In this document: piece after piece, positions 35,644 to 47,999 of the stretch
Position numbering within the stretch: position 1 is the first letter of the stretch
Layout: each line of letters starts with the position of its first letter
NCBI GenBank assembly: GCA_029959085.1
Contig: JARWIR010000027.1
Coordinates: 5,146,001 to 5,210,000 of the forward strand
From: Nemophila menziesii
Lineage: Eukaryota; Streptophyta; Magnoliopsida; Boraginales; Hydrophyllaceae
Direction: 5' to 3'
Length of the DNA stretch: 64,000 nucleotides
The notes under the pieces: model-generated
Databases searched by the model: none
What the model was told of the DNA's origin: nothing
Seen by the model: the letters and a program-made list of their open reading frames with translations, nothing else
Position numbers and translations under genes: made by a program

Positions 35644-37940
35644 ATGGCTTCGGGTATTGATAAAAGTTGGATTGGTTCCGCTCATAAAGTTTCGCATGAA
35701 TTTATTAAGGGGATAGAAGCATTTCTCGTTTTTGCTCAAAAAAATAAACCTCCTGATGAAGAAACAATATTTTTTCCGTGTAATGAGTGTTCGAATTATC
35801 GTCGGTATAAAGTGGTCAAAGTTAGGTCACATCTTTTACAGTTTGGGTTTTTGTCAACGTATGAGATTTGGACAAAGCATGGTGAGAGCGAGGAAATTCC
35901 CGAGACTCGATATGAAGAAAATGAAATGTTGGATGTCTACGAAGATATGAGACCTAATTATGAGGGTGGTGGTCATTCCGGTGACACCGAGATGATAGAC
36001 TCGAACAGTACAGCACGTGGCAAATTCGAAACAATGTTTTCCGAATTTGAGACCAAGTTATACCCTGGTTGTGCAGTAATTAGTTCATTAAATTTCATTG
36101 CGAATCTAATGCACGTGAATGTGAAGAATAAGTGGACTAACACGTCTTTCACCGAGTTGCTTGATCTTCTGTGCCGTGTGTTGCCCAAACCTCATAACTT
36201 GCCCGAGTCATACGAGGCGTGCAACAAAAAGTTAAAAGTGTAGGTATGGGTTACAATACCATCGATGTTTGCGTGAACGATTGTGCTTTATTTTACAAGG
36301 AGAATGTCTCCCTCGAATAGTATCCAGTATGTAGTGAATCCAGCTGGGACCCGAAGAAGGGTAAAAAATTAGCGCATAAGAAACTCTGATATTTCCCGAT
36401 TGCCCCTAGGCTGCAGCGACTTTATGCTTCGAGACACACTGCAGAGAATATGATAATGGCACCGAACTAGGAAGAGTACAGATTGAGATTTGTTGCGTCA
36501 TCTGGTTGATGGTGATAGTTGGAAGAGATTTGTTCAGTTACATCCTGAGTTTTCTAGTGAATCTCGGAATGTGTTCTTGGGTTTGGGTATCGATGGCTTT
36601 TTCCCTTTCTATATGTAGAATAACTCGTACAGCATGTGGCCGGTTATATTGACCGTATACAACTTACCACCGTGGGATTGTATGAAGGAGACTACATTCC
36701 AGCTTTGTTTGTTGATTCCTGGACCCCGTTTACCCGGCAAGGATATGGACGTCGTTCTTCGACCTGTTATGGATGAGTTGGACGAGTTGTGGGATAAATG
36801 GATTCTTACGTATGATGCCCACAAGAAGGAAGAGTTTACGATGAATGTTTGTTTGTTGTCTACGACTAATGATTTCCCCGCTAGGTCATACACTTCGGGA
36901 TGGTCGGGTCAAGGCTACAAAGCTTGTCCAGAATGCATGGATTGTACTCCGACATTGAGTGTGAAGAAAGGAGTTGCTTACTTCGACATTGACGTTGGTT
37001 ACCTACCGGGCATCGATTTAGAAGCGAAAGGGTTTTTTACAAGAAATCTGATCATAGGGGCCCACCGAAGAAATATAGTCCTACCGATATTCAGACACAG
37101 TTAGATGGGCTTCCCATTGTGTTTCCCGGTAAACACAAGGATTTTGGGGGAAAGATCGTGAGTAAAACTAGTCCACGTCTATTCAATTAGAAGAAAAAGA
37201 GTATCTTTTATCGTTTACCTTATTGGTCCAAAAATTTGTTGAAACATAACATTGATGTCATGCATTGCGAGAAAAACGTGTCTGATGCTCTTCTCGGCAC
37301 AGTTTTAGGTCTTGATGGGAAAGTTAACAAAGACAACGTGAAAGCGAGAATGGATCTTGAGAAAATGATCATCAGGAAAGAATTGTGGTTGACATCGAGA
37401 GGCGGTAAACAAATACTGAATCGAGCTTATTCTACGTTATCAACGGAAAAGCGGGAAGTAATTCTTGACTGATTGAAGGCACAGAAGTTTCCTAATGGCT
37501 TTGTATTGTGTTTGAGAAATAATGTTCAAAGTGACTTGGGCAAGATTATAGGAATGAAATCTCACGACTGTCACGTGATGATGCAGTATCTATTCGTGGC
37601 TAGTATCCCAGGGCTTTTCGAAGACAAAACGATTAGTGATACGATTATTGGGCTAGCTAACGTGTTTAGAGTTGTGTGTAATAAAAATCTGAGTAGGAAA
37701 GAGTTAGAAAAGGGGAAGGTGAAAGTGGTTGAAGTTATGTGTAGATTGGAAATGATTTTGCCTCCCGCGTTTTTCGATATAATGATCCACCTAGTTATAC
37801 ACTTATACGACGAAGCTTTGTTAGGGGGACCGGTTCAGATGCGTTGGATGTACCCGTTTGAGCGGTACCTAAAGAAATTAAAGGAGTACATACGAAACCC
37901 GGCTAGGTCGGAGGGTTCAATCGCCGAAAATAGTAATTAA
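35644..37940 (+). pseudogene. CACTA (En/Spm) transposase pseudogene, copy 2
   Basis: ATG at 35644 (MASGIDKSWIGSAHKVSHEF) opens the transposase-associated domain, which runs open for 199 codons to a TAG at 36241-36243. The next segment (GMGYNTIDVCVNDCALFY) lies in another frame with further stops, then Transposase_21 resumes at 36634: MWPVILTVYNLPPWDCMKE, RPVMDELDELWDKW, SYTSGWSGQGYKACPECMDC. The HNIDVMHCEKNVSDALLGT block starts at about 37245. A TGA at 37470-37472, shared with copy 1, precedes the DUF4218 part (37473-37940: GMKSHDCHVMMQYLF, LGGPVQMRWMYPFERYL, ending NPARSEGSIAE). All three family regions are in the expected order. It is better preserved than copy 1 but cannot make full-length transposase without suppression or splicing around the stops. 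Confidence 0.92.
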
Positions 37941-38178
37941 TTGTTGTGAGAAGGAGTTGTGTTTACTACACGTGTAAAAGTTTGGGATGATGAAAATAGT
38001 ATGCTTTTTGAATAAAGGGTGATTGACTCGTTAGATCTTGGAGATTAACTTTATACGAACATGTGATTAGATTTTTTTTCAAAAAGACTACCACTAAAAT
38101 GGTAGCGATTTAAATCTGGCGGATTATTAAACCAAATAAAACTGCTTATGTAATTGTGGTTAAATTCTTTAAAGTTAA

Positions 38179-38271
38179 CCCGTTGGGATTAGCCCACTGG
38201 TCAGGGTCTTGGTCATCACAATGACTCCGAGTCCAAAGTGGATCTCCTATATAATTAAAAAAAATCCTGGT
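38179..38271 (+). mobile_element. Short SINE-like element, copy 2
   Basis: Counterpart of 2216-2307, with AGTTAA on both sides (38173-38178 and 38272-38277). The A-box is degraded (TAGCCCACTGG). Confidence 0.45.
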
Positions 38272-39615
38272 AGTTAAAATAGTTAGCTTATGGTTTAAGT
38301 TTAAAAAAAAGAAAAACAAAAATCCACTTATATATAAAAAAAATTTAATTCCATTTTACATATTAAAACCCATATTTTTATATATTTTAAATACCATCCT
38401 TCAAGGTCTATATTTTATTTTTATTTTTTAATATTTAAAACTCATTCTCAAGTCTCAACCCACTACCAAACACAACCTATTGATCATTGAGTATGTATGC
38501 ATTTCTACTTTCTAATTACTATTTCTTTATTATTTTATTTTAGTTTTTAGACCACATATCTACTTATAAGATAAATTTTCATTTTATATCCAATAAAAAA
38601 GAAGATAAAATTTCTTTCTACAATGCAAAAATAAATAAATAAATTTGGGTTTTTAAATTTCTTCTTTTCTAACACTCCACATTTACTTTTCAATATTTTA
38701 AGATTTTTGAGATCTTTGGATGATAGCTCTATTTAATTTTTGTATCAGGGTTCTTAATTCATACATTAACCTCAATGTGATTTTCTTGAAATAACAAATG
38801 CAACGGTAAAAATTTTGTAAAATTTGGTCTTGAAAAAAATATATGATTTTTTTGAAGTGTTTAATGAATATTTAATGTTTTCGGCGGCTGGAGAAGTTGA
38901 ATTTAAACTACGCCGACCAATAAGTAGTTAGCATAAGTGATGCTAACTGCTGAGCTATATGCGTTTTTAGTAATGTGTATTATCGTTTTAAGATGATGGC
39001 AAATGATATATTTTTGGTGCCAGATTTACAAAAAGTAAAAAAATTTAGCTAGTAGTATTGTAAGACAACAAATCTTTAATATGTGATTCGTTGGATCGTT
39101 TTATTTAAGTTTAAAAATTGCAATTTTGCGGCTAAGGTGATTCGTTGGTTGTCTTGGGACTTGGAGTATTTATCATTCTTAATTTCCGATTGTATTTGTA
39201 CTGTAAATTTTTTGTTAAAAGAAATGCTTGTGTTTGCGACGTATTTATGACAAGATTCAAACACCCGTCTGATCTATGTTCCAAATCCGATTGACCACAA
39301 AATTTTATAATTCGTTCATGTTCACCATTGGTCCTATTAATTATATATTTATTTTTCTAACTATTTGGAATAGAAGAAAATATTTTGATAGTTAAAGGTT
39401 ACCATGTTTACTTTTGATCCGATATAGATGAAAACCTTTATGATATACTTTCTATAGGTTAATTAGTCTATCTTAAATGTATTTGATACATGACCTTGCC
39501 GATTAATATATTATTTTTATTCAATTCCATTTTATATATATACTAGGTGTGACACGTGTCGAAAGACACTTTAAAATTAAGATGAATAAGGGAGAAGTTT
39601 AAATCTCTTATTTAA
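38272..39615. other. A+T-rich stretch with no recognised gene, copy 2
   Basis: Collinear with 2314-3650. Nothing recognised. Confidence 0.6.
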
Positions 39616-39871
39616 TACTACCTCCATTCCATAATAATAGTCTTTTTATCCAAAGTTATTTCACAATATGTGTCACATTTGAAATTACAATGCACCATAA
39701 ATAATCTTTTTCCTATTCTATCCTTTTTATGAAATATCTAATCAACTAAATATCTTTCTTTAATAATTAGGGAGATGTTGGTCATTTTAAATTAAATTCT
39801 TTCTAGTTTGTAGGTTCCTTAACATGTTTGAAAATGTCTAAAAAAATAATTATTATGGAATTGATGTAGTA
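39616..39871. mobile_element. Stowaway-type MITE, copy 2
   Basis: Counterpart of 3651-3905 with the same inverted ends and TA duplications at 39616-39617 and 39870-39871. The right end has one more substitution (AATTGATG for AATGGATG). Confidence 0.85.
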
Positions 39872-40965
39872 TAAAAAAGTACACGGTATCAACTGCTATA
39901 TGGGTCCCACATGTTTTTCAACCACCTGTAGAAAAAACAAAAATAAAGATAGATAATTATGTGTGTAAACATGTTTTGTTTATAATTTAATATCACAATG
40001 AGTTTAACTAATACAATCCTAAAGATAGTCTACCATTACCGATCTTGACAACATAGTTGATGACTTAGAGTTTGTGTGATAATTATATCTATACCTTTCA
40101 AATATAGAAGAATGTCAATAATGTTAAAAGTAACATCAAAATAAAATTGATTATTTAACATTTTAATTATAGTGATTTTTATGATATGGAGGGTAGATAA
40201 GGACAGAGGAGGCTATATGGGTTGGACAATTGCTCCTAGGGGTTGAGAAGAAAGGATAAGAGGGAACGGTTGTGTAGAGAACGAAGAAAAAAAGGATGGT
40301 TATGAGTTAAATAATGTGAGAGTAATTTTTAAATGGGATTGGGAGAGGTTCAAGGAGAGTTAGGGAGAATTTTGAGCTATTACTATGAAGTAATTATGAC
40401 ATGTCTCGATAGAATTGTATCTAATTAACTTAAATCATATTTTTACTGAACGGGTCTATATTTCAAAATATAATTTTGAAAGACTTCTAAAAATTGAATT
40501 TTCAGATCAAGTACTCTCAAGTCATCAGTTACTTTATTTTTCATGTTCTATAACAACTCTTCTACGTACAAAAAAGCAATATACCCTTCTCCGAAAGATA
40601 AAATCAAAGAGATCACCATTTTTTGCCAATGAAAATATCAATGAATTGGTATATCTTGGATACTAATAAAATTACAATCCTAATACTTAGAAGTGAGTAA
40701 CAATCGTAATCTCACGCAATACATATGTCATACTTCTCATAAGTAATGGCAATATATATAATCCTATCAGTAACATTTTTTACTTGGAGTAATTAATATA
40801 GCTCTAGCAAATGGTTAATTATTCACAACATCAACTATCTAAACCATATTAACAATTATTCTCAACAGTTAATCAACATTTCTAATGAATATTATTATAA
40901 TTTAGAAATACAATTACTAATTATCAACTTAACATAAATAGTGGTTCAATAAATTTTCACCAATA
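39872..40965. other. Intergenic, copy 2
   Basis: Collinear with 3906-4994, including the purine-rich patch at about 40190-40365. Nothing recognised. Confidence 0.55.
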
Positions 40966-41020
40966 TCAACTCTTCTTCTTCATTCATACATGTAAATATA
41001 TACATCTTATGTATAATATG

Positions 41021-41450
41021 AGTATCAAGAAAAAAGCTTGCTGGACAATTTCAAATATCACAGCCACCAACATTATATCTTCTTTTTCATTCATACTTAT
41101 AAATATATACATCAAGAAAGAAGTTTGCTGGACTATTTCAAATATCATAGCTAGTGTAAAAGAACTAATCCACGTACTGCTCATAATATTTTATTTTGAC
41201 ATGTGTCTTCAAGGTCTGATTGATACTAATATTATTAGTCCTCTTGTTAGCTTGCTTCAAGATGCCAAGTTTGGGATTAAAAAGGAAGCTGGTTGAGAAA
41301 TCTCTAATGCAACATGATCAAATGAAGTAGGATTCTGATTGAAACTTAATTTAAAATATTAAATTTAAGGAAATAATAGTTTATTGATATGTTGTTGTGT
41401 GACCGTGTAAAGGATGTATCAAGCCATTGTGCGATCTTCTGGTTTGTCCA
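41021..41450 (+). pseudogene. Importin-alpha pseudogene fragment (armadillo repeats), copy 2
   Basis: Slightly closer to the functional family than copy 1: SIKKKACWTISNITATN at 41021, then IKKEVCWTISNIIAS, LIDTNIISPLVSLLQDAKF and IKKEAG, followed by a TGA (41294-41296) in place of the expected Trp, then EISNAT. GCIKPLCDLLVCP is at 41412-41450 in another frame. It shares all breaks with copy 1. Nuclear-import adaptor function is lost. Confidence 0.8.
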
Positions 41451-43178
41451 ATACAATTTAAAATAAAATTGAATATATAAAGCTATATATAAAAAGCATG
41501 ATTTATACATGAAATTATATGCAACCATAGTTCACGGTAGTTTATTTCAACCAGGATCTATATGCAAAACACCCATCAAATCAAAGATTAAAAAGATAAA
41601 AGGTCTTTCAACAGTACTGTCCCGCCAAGATACAGGTTAGATCACATAATCCACTTCCATTTGTGCAATGAAATATCAGCATAGCCACGTGCATTCACTG
41701 TCACAACCATGTAAGCGTCAACTCAGGAAAAATGGAAATTTATCCCAACATTGGTCAAAGAAAAATTTATTGTAAGGATTGTTGTCTACAAACTTTACCA
41801 AGGTCCCGAGCTAAAAGACTTACGCATTGGATACAAAGGGTTCAATGGCTTAATTTCTAATACTATTGGTTTTTTCTATAATCTTTAGCATCTTGAAATC
41901 ACTTGCTGAAGAAATACCATCCTTGTGAACTCGACCAATGCAAAAAAAACTCATTTTTGCTCTACACTACACCTGCGATTGAAACAAAAAGTACAGTTCA
42001 ATTTCAATTCTTTAGTGAATCTTTTCTATTAGTTCATTATATATTATACCATTAAAGTTCAAAGCTAAGCTGAGTGAATATCAGCCAAATCTTAATGGAT
42101 TTCAAGTCCTTTCTTTTTACCCTATGTAAATTCCACCACAGGTTTGTCTACTTCTGGTAAAGCCGACATAATCTACACAAAAGAGATGGGTACATGTTAC
42201 ATGGCCAAGCTCAATATAATATTTGGATATAATATTTTTCAAATACTTACACAGTGATAAGTATCAATATATCCTGTGTTTTAAGTTCACCTGATCGTTT
42301 GTGAATCCCATATTGCTTTGGTTTTCTGATGATTAAAGTGCATTTGCATCTTCAGACTCTACCACCATAAGGGCTTGATTTTAAACATTTACAATCATAA
42401 GAAGCCTCAAAACAAACAGAAGGGATAAAATTTAAACATAACATCATTGTTACATCATAGTTACATCATAGCCAAAATAGGTAAACACATACGTATCAGA
42501 CAATCAAATTGTAACCCAAAGGTTGAGAAATCTACAATTTCAGCAACTATATTCCTACTTTCATCTATTTACCTAAATTTACTAATTTTCATTCAACATG
42601 AAACAACTATTTACAACATCGATCCATGTGTGATGCATAATATCCAAATATTTATTGTCCTGTTTCAAAGTAAAAATTATTATTATAAAACATTGCACTA
42701 TCTATCCCTACTAAGAGAAAATTTGCAATGCTACACAGCTAGATTTATCAAGCAAAACATTAAAAAATACTTCTAAATCAACATATATTAAAAGCATGAA
42801 AAAATGAAGATATATTAAAAAATTGGACCTTTTTTCGACTTTCCATTTTCCTGCAGTGTAATTGCCTAAAGCATAAGTTTACATAGAAAATAGAAAAAAC
42901 TAATAAATGATTCTTTCTCATAATATAAAACTTACTTATGTCATAGCCTTCGTCATCACTAAGACAGACAAAACGTTACAGGAGATGAAAGCCGAGAATT
43001 GCTGCTATTTCCTGCATCATTCATGTCTACGGATTACATTTATGCTACCTTTTCTGGTTCAACTATTTTGGTCAATTCTTAAACAAAATAAGCTTAGAGA
43101 GGAAAATCATATACCCTGTAGTAATAACATAATTGCATAAAGGCTACTGTAGATGCCAATTAAGGTCCTTCTATATTC
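41451..43178. other. Intergenic stretch before the copia insertion, copy 2
   Basis: Collinear with 5503-7195. Carries about 60 bp near 41612-41672 that copy 1 lacks. No gene recognised. Confidence 0.5.
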
Positions 43179-43183
43179 CAACT

Positions 43184-43435
43184 TGAAAGAAATAAAAATA
43201 AATATTTTTATCCCATGTCACCCATGATGGGAAAGACATAACTTCCCACTTAGATGGTGGAGGAGGTGGAGAAAGTGGGAGATTGGTTTATTTACAGGTA
43301 ATAAACCAACTCTCCAGCTCTATAGCCTCTCTTTTTCACAAAATCACAACAACACAGACAACACAATTAAGCGTACAATTCCTTTCTCTCCAAATCAATA
43401 ACACACAATAGATAATTTTGAGACATTTAGGTGGT
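43184..43435 (+). repeat. 5' LTR of the copia element (truncated)
   Basis: 252 bp match the first part of the 3' LTR; similarity ends abruptly after TTTAGGTGGT. It lacks 26 bp after GGGAAAGACAT and 6 bp (AAATAG) that make up the TATA box in the 3' LTR. Confidence 0.9.
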
Positions 43436-43733
43436 TATTTTTAGGCTTGACTAGACCGAATTTTATTTTTTGGAGTCTGGCGCCAGTATTTTTTAAATAA
43501 TTTTCGGACCTAATTTTTTTTTTAAAACGAAATGCATGTTATGGGGATTCGAACCCACACCACCTAGTTAAGTGACTAGTAGCCTTACGAGATTTGCTAC
43601 CTTAAATTATTCTTATGAACAGAGTTTCTGGAAAGATACTATTATTATTTTTTTCTTGTTTCCTAATCAATTTTGGTGTATTATTTTTTACCGTTCTTAA
43701 TTTTGTCTATATGTAGAAAAATGGTGTTGACAC
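43436..43733 (-). other. Foreign sequence with pol III B-box replacing the LTR end and PBS
   Basis: On the minus strand GGTTCGAATCC (43555-43545) is a perfect tRNA B-box, preceded by tRNA-like sequence (GTCACTTAACTAGGTGGTGT) and followed by an A-rich run and a unique tail. This fits a SINE or tRNA-derived fragment. No clean A-box or TSD was seen. No intact tRNA cloverleaf. Confidence 0.45.
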
Positions 43734-43870
43734 GATCCAGGGGATCACGAGCAGCAAGGCTTGAGCAACTGACAGTGTACAGATGGCTCAACAGGAATGT
43801 AAGAAATCCTAATTGATCATTAGAGATCCATAGACCAAAAGTTGCAAGGACACCGAAAGAAAAATAGTCT

Positions 43871-44296
43871 TTGAGAAATAGTATCAAAGCACTCCATTAT
43901 AAGAAGAAACCTCATCACACCCTAGTGCAACATGTGGCAATTGTCAATAGGTTGATTCAAGATGTCATAAATTGGGGTGATATCATATGTGAAGGACATA
44001 AGGTTGAAGTTCTTTACAAAACTTTACCAAGAGAGATGAAGAGGGATATCGAAATCTTATGGGAGTATGATTTTCCGGAGAACTATGTTCATGGGAGACA
44101 AGCTACATATGAGTGGCTAGTCTATGCTTTGACTGAATCTCACTTGTGGAGGCACTATAATAATTCCACTAGGTCGGATCAGTGCAACTGTGGAATGCAT
44201 TATCGAACTACTAGCGTTGATAATTATTTTCCAATCAGACTCTATGAGGAAGTGAACTTTGAGCAGTCAATTCCTAAATTAAGGTTTTGGATATGA
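43871..44296 (+). pseudogene. Unassigned 141-codon ORF in the copia leader, weakly gag-like
   Basis: An open frame with no stop for 141 codons in an otherwise broken element. The stretch HTLVQHVAIVNRLIQDVINWG, IICEGHKVEVLYKTLPREMK has the pattern of the middle of copia gag (H..., L..., G..I..E..V..L..LP), but the second half (with CNCGMHYR) is unrecognised. A recognisable N-terminal gag begins only downstream at 44734, so it may come from a second element or a captured gene. Confidence 0.35.
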
Positions 44297-44733
44297 AAGG
44301 CGTATGCTAGTTAGGACTTGCAATAGGTAGTTTGCTTAGTGGTTTGTTTTTCCAATTTTTTTTTAATCCCTGTTTGTTAGGAATTGCATTAGTTGTTTTG
44401 ATTCAGTTATTTCTTTATTGAACATGTATTTCATTTATGTATGAATTCAACTAGTTTCTTTATTTTTATGTTATTAGTTGTTTATTTTCATACATTTTCG
44501 CACTATTTATGTTAGAGTAAGTGGAAGTTCTTGGAGAACTTAATTTTTGCAGTTAATGAAATTGATTGAATCATTAAGACAAACAAAATATGGTGGTTCA
44601 TGATTGGGAACATAGTGAACTTTCTTTATCACTTATTTTGTTATCTTTCTTATTCATTCTATTAGCATTAATAGCATTGGGTATTTAAATAATTGTATGT
44701 ATACTAATGAAAAATCTCTTACTTTATAAGAAA

Positions 44734-45531
44734 ATGACAACCGTCATTGATGATCTTAATGGAGACATAATGAATGGTGAGAACTATACCCTGGTAAAAT
44801 CAAAATACATTATGTTCTAGAGGAACAAGAATTCTTGAGGTTATTAACAATGTCATGGCTCAGCCTAAGGAAGGCATCACAGCTCAAAACAAAAGGGACA
44901 TGGAGGCTTATGGGAAGTGGAAAAAGAGATATTCCACTGCAAGAGGCATCTTGATAAGCTCCATGTATGACGATCTTGTTCATGAATGTCAATAATACCC
45001 CACTGCTCACGAGATGTGAGACGCTCTTAATGAAAAGTACAAGGGTACAACTATGACTAAGTTGAGTCAATTGATCATTAAGTTTTGACACTTACAAGAG
45101 GAAGCCTAATCAAACCAAGCATCTTTGGGAGATGTCTAATATGATTAGGGAACATGGACTGCAGGTCATAACCTTGTTGATGAACATTAGGTTCAAGCTG
45201 TGATCCAATATCTTTCAAATAAGTGGGAGCATTTGAAGATAAACTTGACTCTAAAATGACCATATCATAACTTTTGATGATGTTTGTCATCATGTGAGGT
45301 TGGAAGATGAACGTCTTGATGTAGTTAAGTCTCAGGATCAGACTTATATATTGCTGAGTCAAGTTCCCACAAAGGTTCTGGCATTAAGTGCATGAACAAT
45401 GGGAAGAGAAACAAAAATGAGCATGCTTCCAAGAAGAACAAGAATGGTGGTAACAACGTTTTTTTAAGAAATACGAGAGTAAAGTAAAATGCTATAATTG
45501 TGACAAGATAGGTCACTTCGCTCGCAAATGA
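44734..45531 (+). pseudogene. Copia gag with zinc knuckle, broken
   Basis: Gag forms the virus-like particle. ATG at 44734 is followed by DDLNGD, then NYTLVKSKYIMF-type sequence in shifting frames, MAQPKEGITAQNKRDMEAYG and ARGILISSMYDDL, the UBN2/Retrotran_gag_2 pattern. A CCHC zinc knuckle is at 45490-45531 (CYNCDKIGHFARK): Cys, Cys and His are present, and the fourth Cys codon is TGA (45529-45531). Several other stops and shifts occur between 44990 and 45480. Confidence 0.8.
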
Positions 45532-45589
45532 GGATAAAGATAGCAATATCATTTACTTCATATAACTTTACATATGTTACCAATACTGT

Positions 45590-45660
45590 TTGCTAGTTGA
45601 TTCTAATCCTTTGTGGATTGTGGATTCAGAAGTGACAGACCATGTAGCCTAAGACCAAGA
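45590..45660 (+). pseudogene. Copia protease remnant with altered active site
   Basis: WIVDSEVTDHVA at 45614-45649 matches the copia aspartic protease active site WI-DSG-A-TDH, but the Gly codon is GAA (Glu, 45629-45631). The rest of the protease and the spacer to 46040 are barely recognisable. Confidence 0.7.
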
Positions 45661-46039
45661 GGCATATGTAGAGTACCATCTAATTCTAGAGGAAATGTGA
45701 TGAATATAAGTTAGGAGACAACAACAAGGTTGAAGTCAACATATTTGAAACTTGCAAGTTGAGCTTGCGAGGTGATCAAACCTTATAACTGCATAATGCA
45801 CTCTACACACTTGAATTTTGAAGGAATTTGGTCTTGGTCATTGTTCTTCTAGGATTAAGTTTTAATATGCATTTTTCATAACAATCAAGTAGACATCTAT
45901 TATGACGCTAAGTGTTAAGTTTTTGGTTTTATTTCTCATGTTTTAGTAGTACTAGATGATAACTCATTTAATAGTTATTATGTAAGTAGTCGCTTTTCTA
46001 CTAATACTTCTTCTAGTAATTTTAACGTAGAAGAAAAGT

Positions 46040-46900
46040 ATGGAATGCTAGACTAGTTCATATTGGACAAGACCGTATGAATTTGTTGGCTAAGGCGAAC
46101 TTTTTGGGTTCATTGACTAGAGTCAACTTGCCAACTTATAAAAATTGTCTAGCAGATAAAGCAAAGGGAAACCATTTTTTGAACAGGCTAAACGAGTCGA
46201 GTACCCATTGCAAGTAATTCATGTAGATATCTGTGACCCAATGAATGTTCAAAATATACATGGGGACTTTATTTTATCACTTTTATAGATAATTTCACTA
46301 GTTTTTGTTATGTTTACCTGATTTTTCATACATTTGTAGCATTGAAATTTTCTTATGATATATTTCAATGAAGTAGAAAATCAGTTAGAGAGGAAAATAA
46401 AAACCTTAATCACGTGAATATCTATTGGATCAGTTGAAAGAACTGTGTGATGAAAAAGTGAGAACTCTCCTAGAAATGGTTAAGTCAATGATGGCACAAG
46501 CTAATCTGTGGAGATGCCTTGCCTACTACTAGTTATATACTTAACCAAATACCCACAATGACTGTTCCATCAAACTCCTTATGAACTACTTGTGACCCTA
46601 GGGTCGACAGACTATGTTCATGATCTATCTCATAAATATGGGAAGTTAGGTCTAAGAGGTAAGAAGTGTATCTTTATTAGATACCCAGCTCACTCTAAAG
46701 GATATGTGTTTATTGGTGAACATAACGATGGGGGTCTTACTGGAAATTGAGTCACGAGATGTTACATTCTTAGAGAATGATTTTCCCAACAGATGTGAAG
46801 TTGACAGAATTTTCATTTTATGTGAATTAAATGAGATTTTAGAAGATGATATGCAAACAAATGTGACACCTGATGAGGTAACACATACTAAATAAATAGA
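46040..46900 (+). pseudogene. Copia integrase, broken and internally deleted
   Basis: Integrase would insert the cDNA. HIGQDRMNLLAKANFLGSL is the pre-integrase (GAG_pre-integrs) block, followed by NCLADKAKG. VEYPLQVIHVDICDPM near 46195-46245 marks the first catalytic Asp. The segment that should hold the second Asp is shortened. KVRTLLEMVKSMMAQANLW follows, then TPYELLVTLGS and SHKYGKLGLRGKKCIFI with HSKGYVFIGE, and VTFLENDFP near 46760-46800. Stops and shifts are frequent. Confidence 0.8.
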
Positions 46901-47064
46901 GAAGGATACTCCTGTAAATCTCAAGACGGAAGAAACCATTGCATCATCTAGTAATCCTATTTCTCAAGATTCTCAACTTAAGAGAAGTGCTAGAGTTTTA
47001 GTTCCTCGTCGTCGATTTGAAATCGAAGGAGAAGTCTTTATGGTAACTCCACAAGACTAAGAAG

Positions 47065-47998
47065 AACCTCGATCGGTTAATGAAGCATTCTCATGTCCTG
47101 CTAAGAATGAATGGAAGAAAGCAATGGAAGAAGAAACGGAGTCGATGAAGAAAAACCAGGTATGGGAACTGTTAATCTCCCGAAAAGACGTAAGGCGATT
47201 GGGAATAAATGGGTTCTCAAAATAAAGAGGAATACCTGACAATTACATTGACATGTAAAAAGCTCGCTTGGTAGCGAAAGGCTCTACTCAATGGGAAGGA
47301 ATAGTTTTTGAGGAAATTTTTTCTCTTGTTGTTAGATTTACCTCAATACGTCTTATTTTTAGCTATTGTGGCGCATCTCGATCTGGAGTTGCACCAAATG
47401 GATGTTAAAACTACATTTCTAAATGGAGATTTAGAAAAGGTTATTTTCATGGAACAACCCTCGGGTTTCGTTGCAAAAGATCAAGAGAATAAAGTATGTA
47501 GATTGTTAAAATCAATATATAGTCTTAATCAAGCCTCGAGACAGTGGAATTTGAGATTTCATGAAGTCATTTCATCAAATGGATTTGAGATGATAAGTGA
47601 AAATCACTGTGTTTATGTTAAATGTTCCAAGAAATTTTGTGATCTTATCTCTATATGTAGATGACATCCTATTAGCAGGGGACGATAAAGAGTTTATTCA
47701 AGCTAATAAGGAGTAGCTAGCTTCTCAATGTTATATGAAATATATGGGAGAAGCAAATTATATTCTTGGTTTTAAGATTAGTAGAGATAGGTCTAGAGGA
47801 CTATTATCTTTGTCTCAAGAACCTTATATCATGAATATAATTGAGCGCTTTAGTATGAAGAAGTGCAATTCCATTGACGCTCCTGTAGCAATTGGAATAA
47901 ACTTAACTCTCGACATGTGTCCTAGTACTCTAGAAGTGAAACAGAAAATGTATACAATGTCATATTTTAGTTCATGGATAGTCTTATATATGTTATGA
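47065..47998 (+). pseudogene. Copia reverse transcriptase, broken
   Basis: SVNEAFSCPAKNEWKKAMEEE opens the RVT_2 domain. KARLVAKGSTQ and LHQMDVKTTFLNGDLEKVIFM (first catalytic Asp region) follow. The open frame at 47308-47664 ends just before the YVDD box: LYVDDI at 47651-47668 lies in the next frame, a +1 shift. LLAGDD and MKYMGEANYILGFKISRD follow from 47735. The frame ends at 47998. Confidence 0.85.
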
Positions 47999-47999
47999 T

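Larger units (their letters stand above)
34427..37940 (+). mobile_element. CACTA transposon, 5' terminus and transposase region (3' end not found)
   Basis: Starts CACTACTACAACGCAAGC at 34427. From 34438 to about 34755 there is dense repetition of AGTCGCTA, AGTCGTTA and their complements, the subterminal arrays bound by CACTA transposases. The transposase pseudogene begins at 35644. No matching inverted terminus was found downstream of DUF4218, so the element is truncated on its right side. Confidence 0.8.

Noticed and set aside
43537..43610. tRNA gene on the minus strand
   Set aside because: The B-box is perfect, but no acceptor stem, anticodon arm or convincing A-box could be folded; a SINE or tRNA-derived fragment fits better.
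43871..44296. Cyclic-nucleotide-gated channel fragment (LPREMKRDI resembles its C-linker)
   Set aside because: Similarity is limited to nine residues, and the flanking residues do not follow the channel family.
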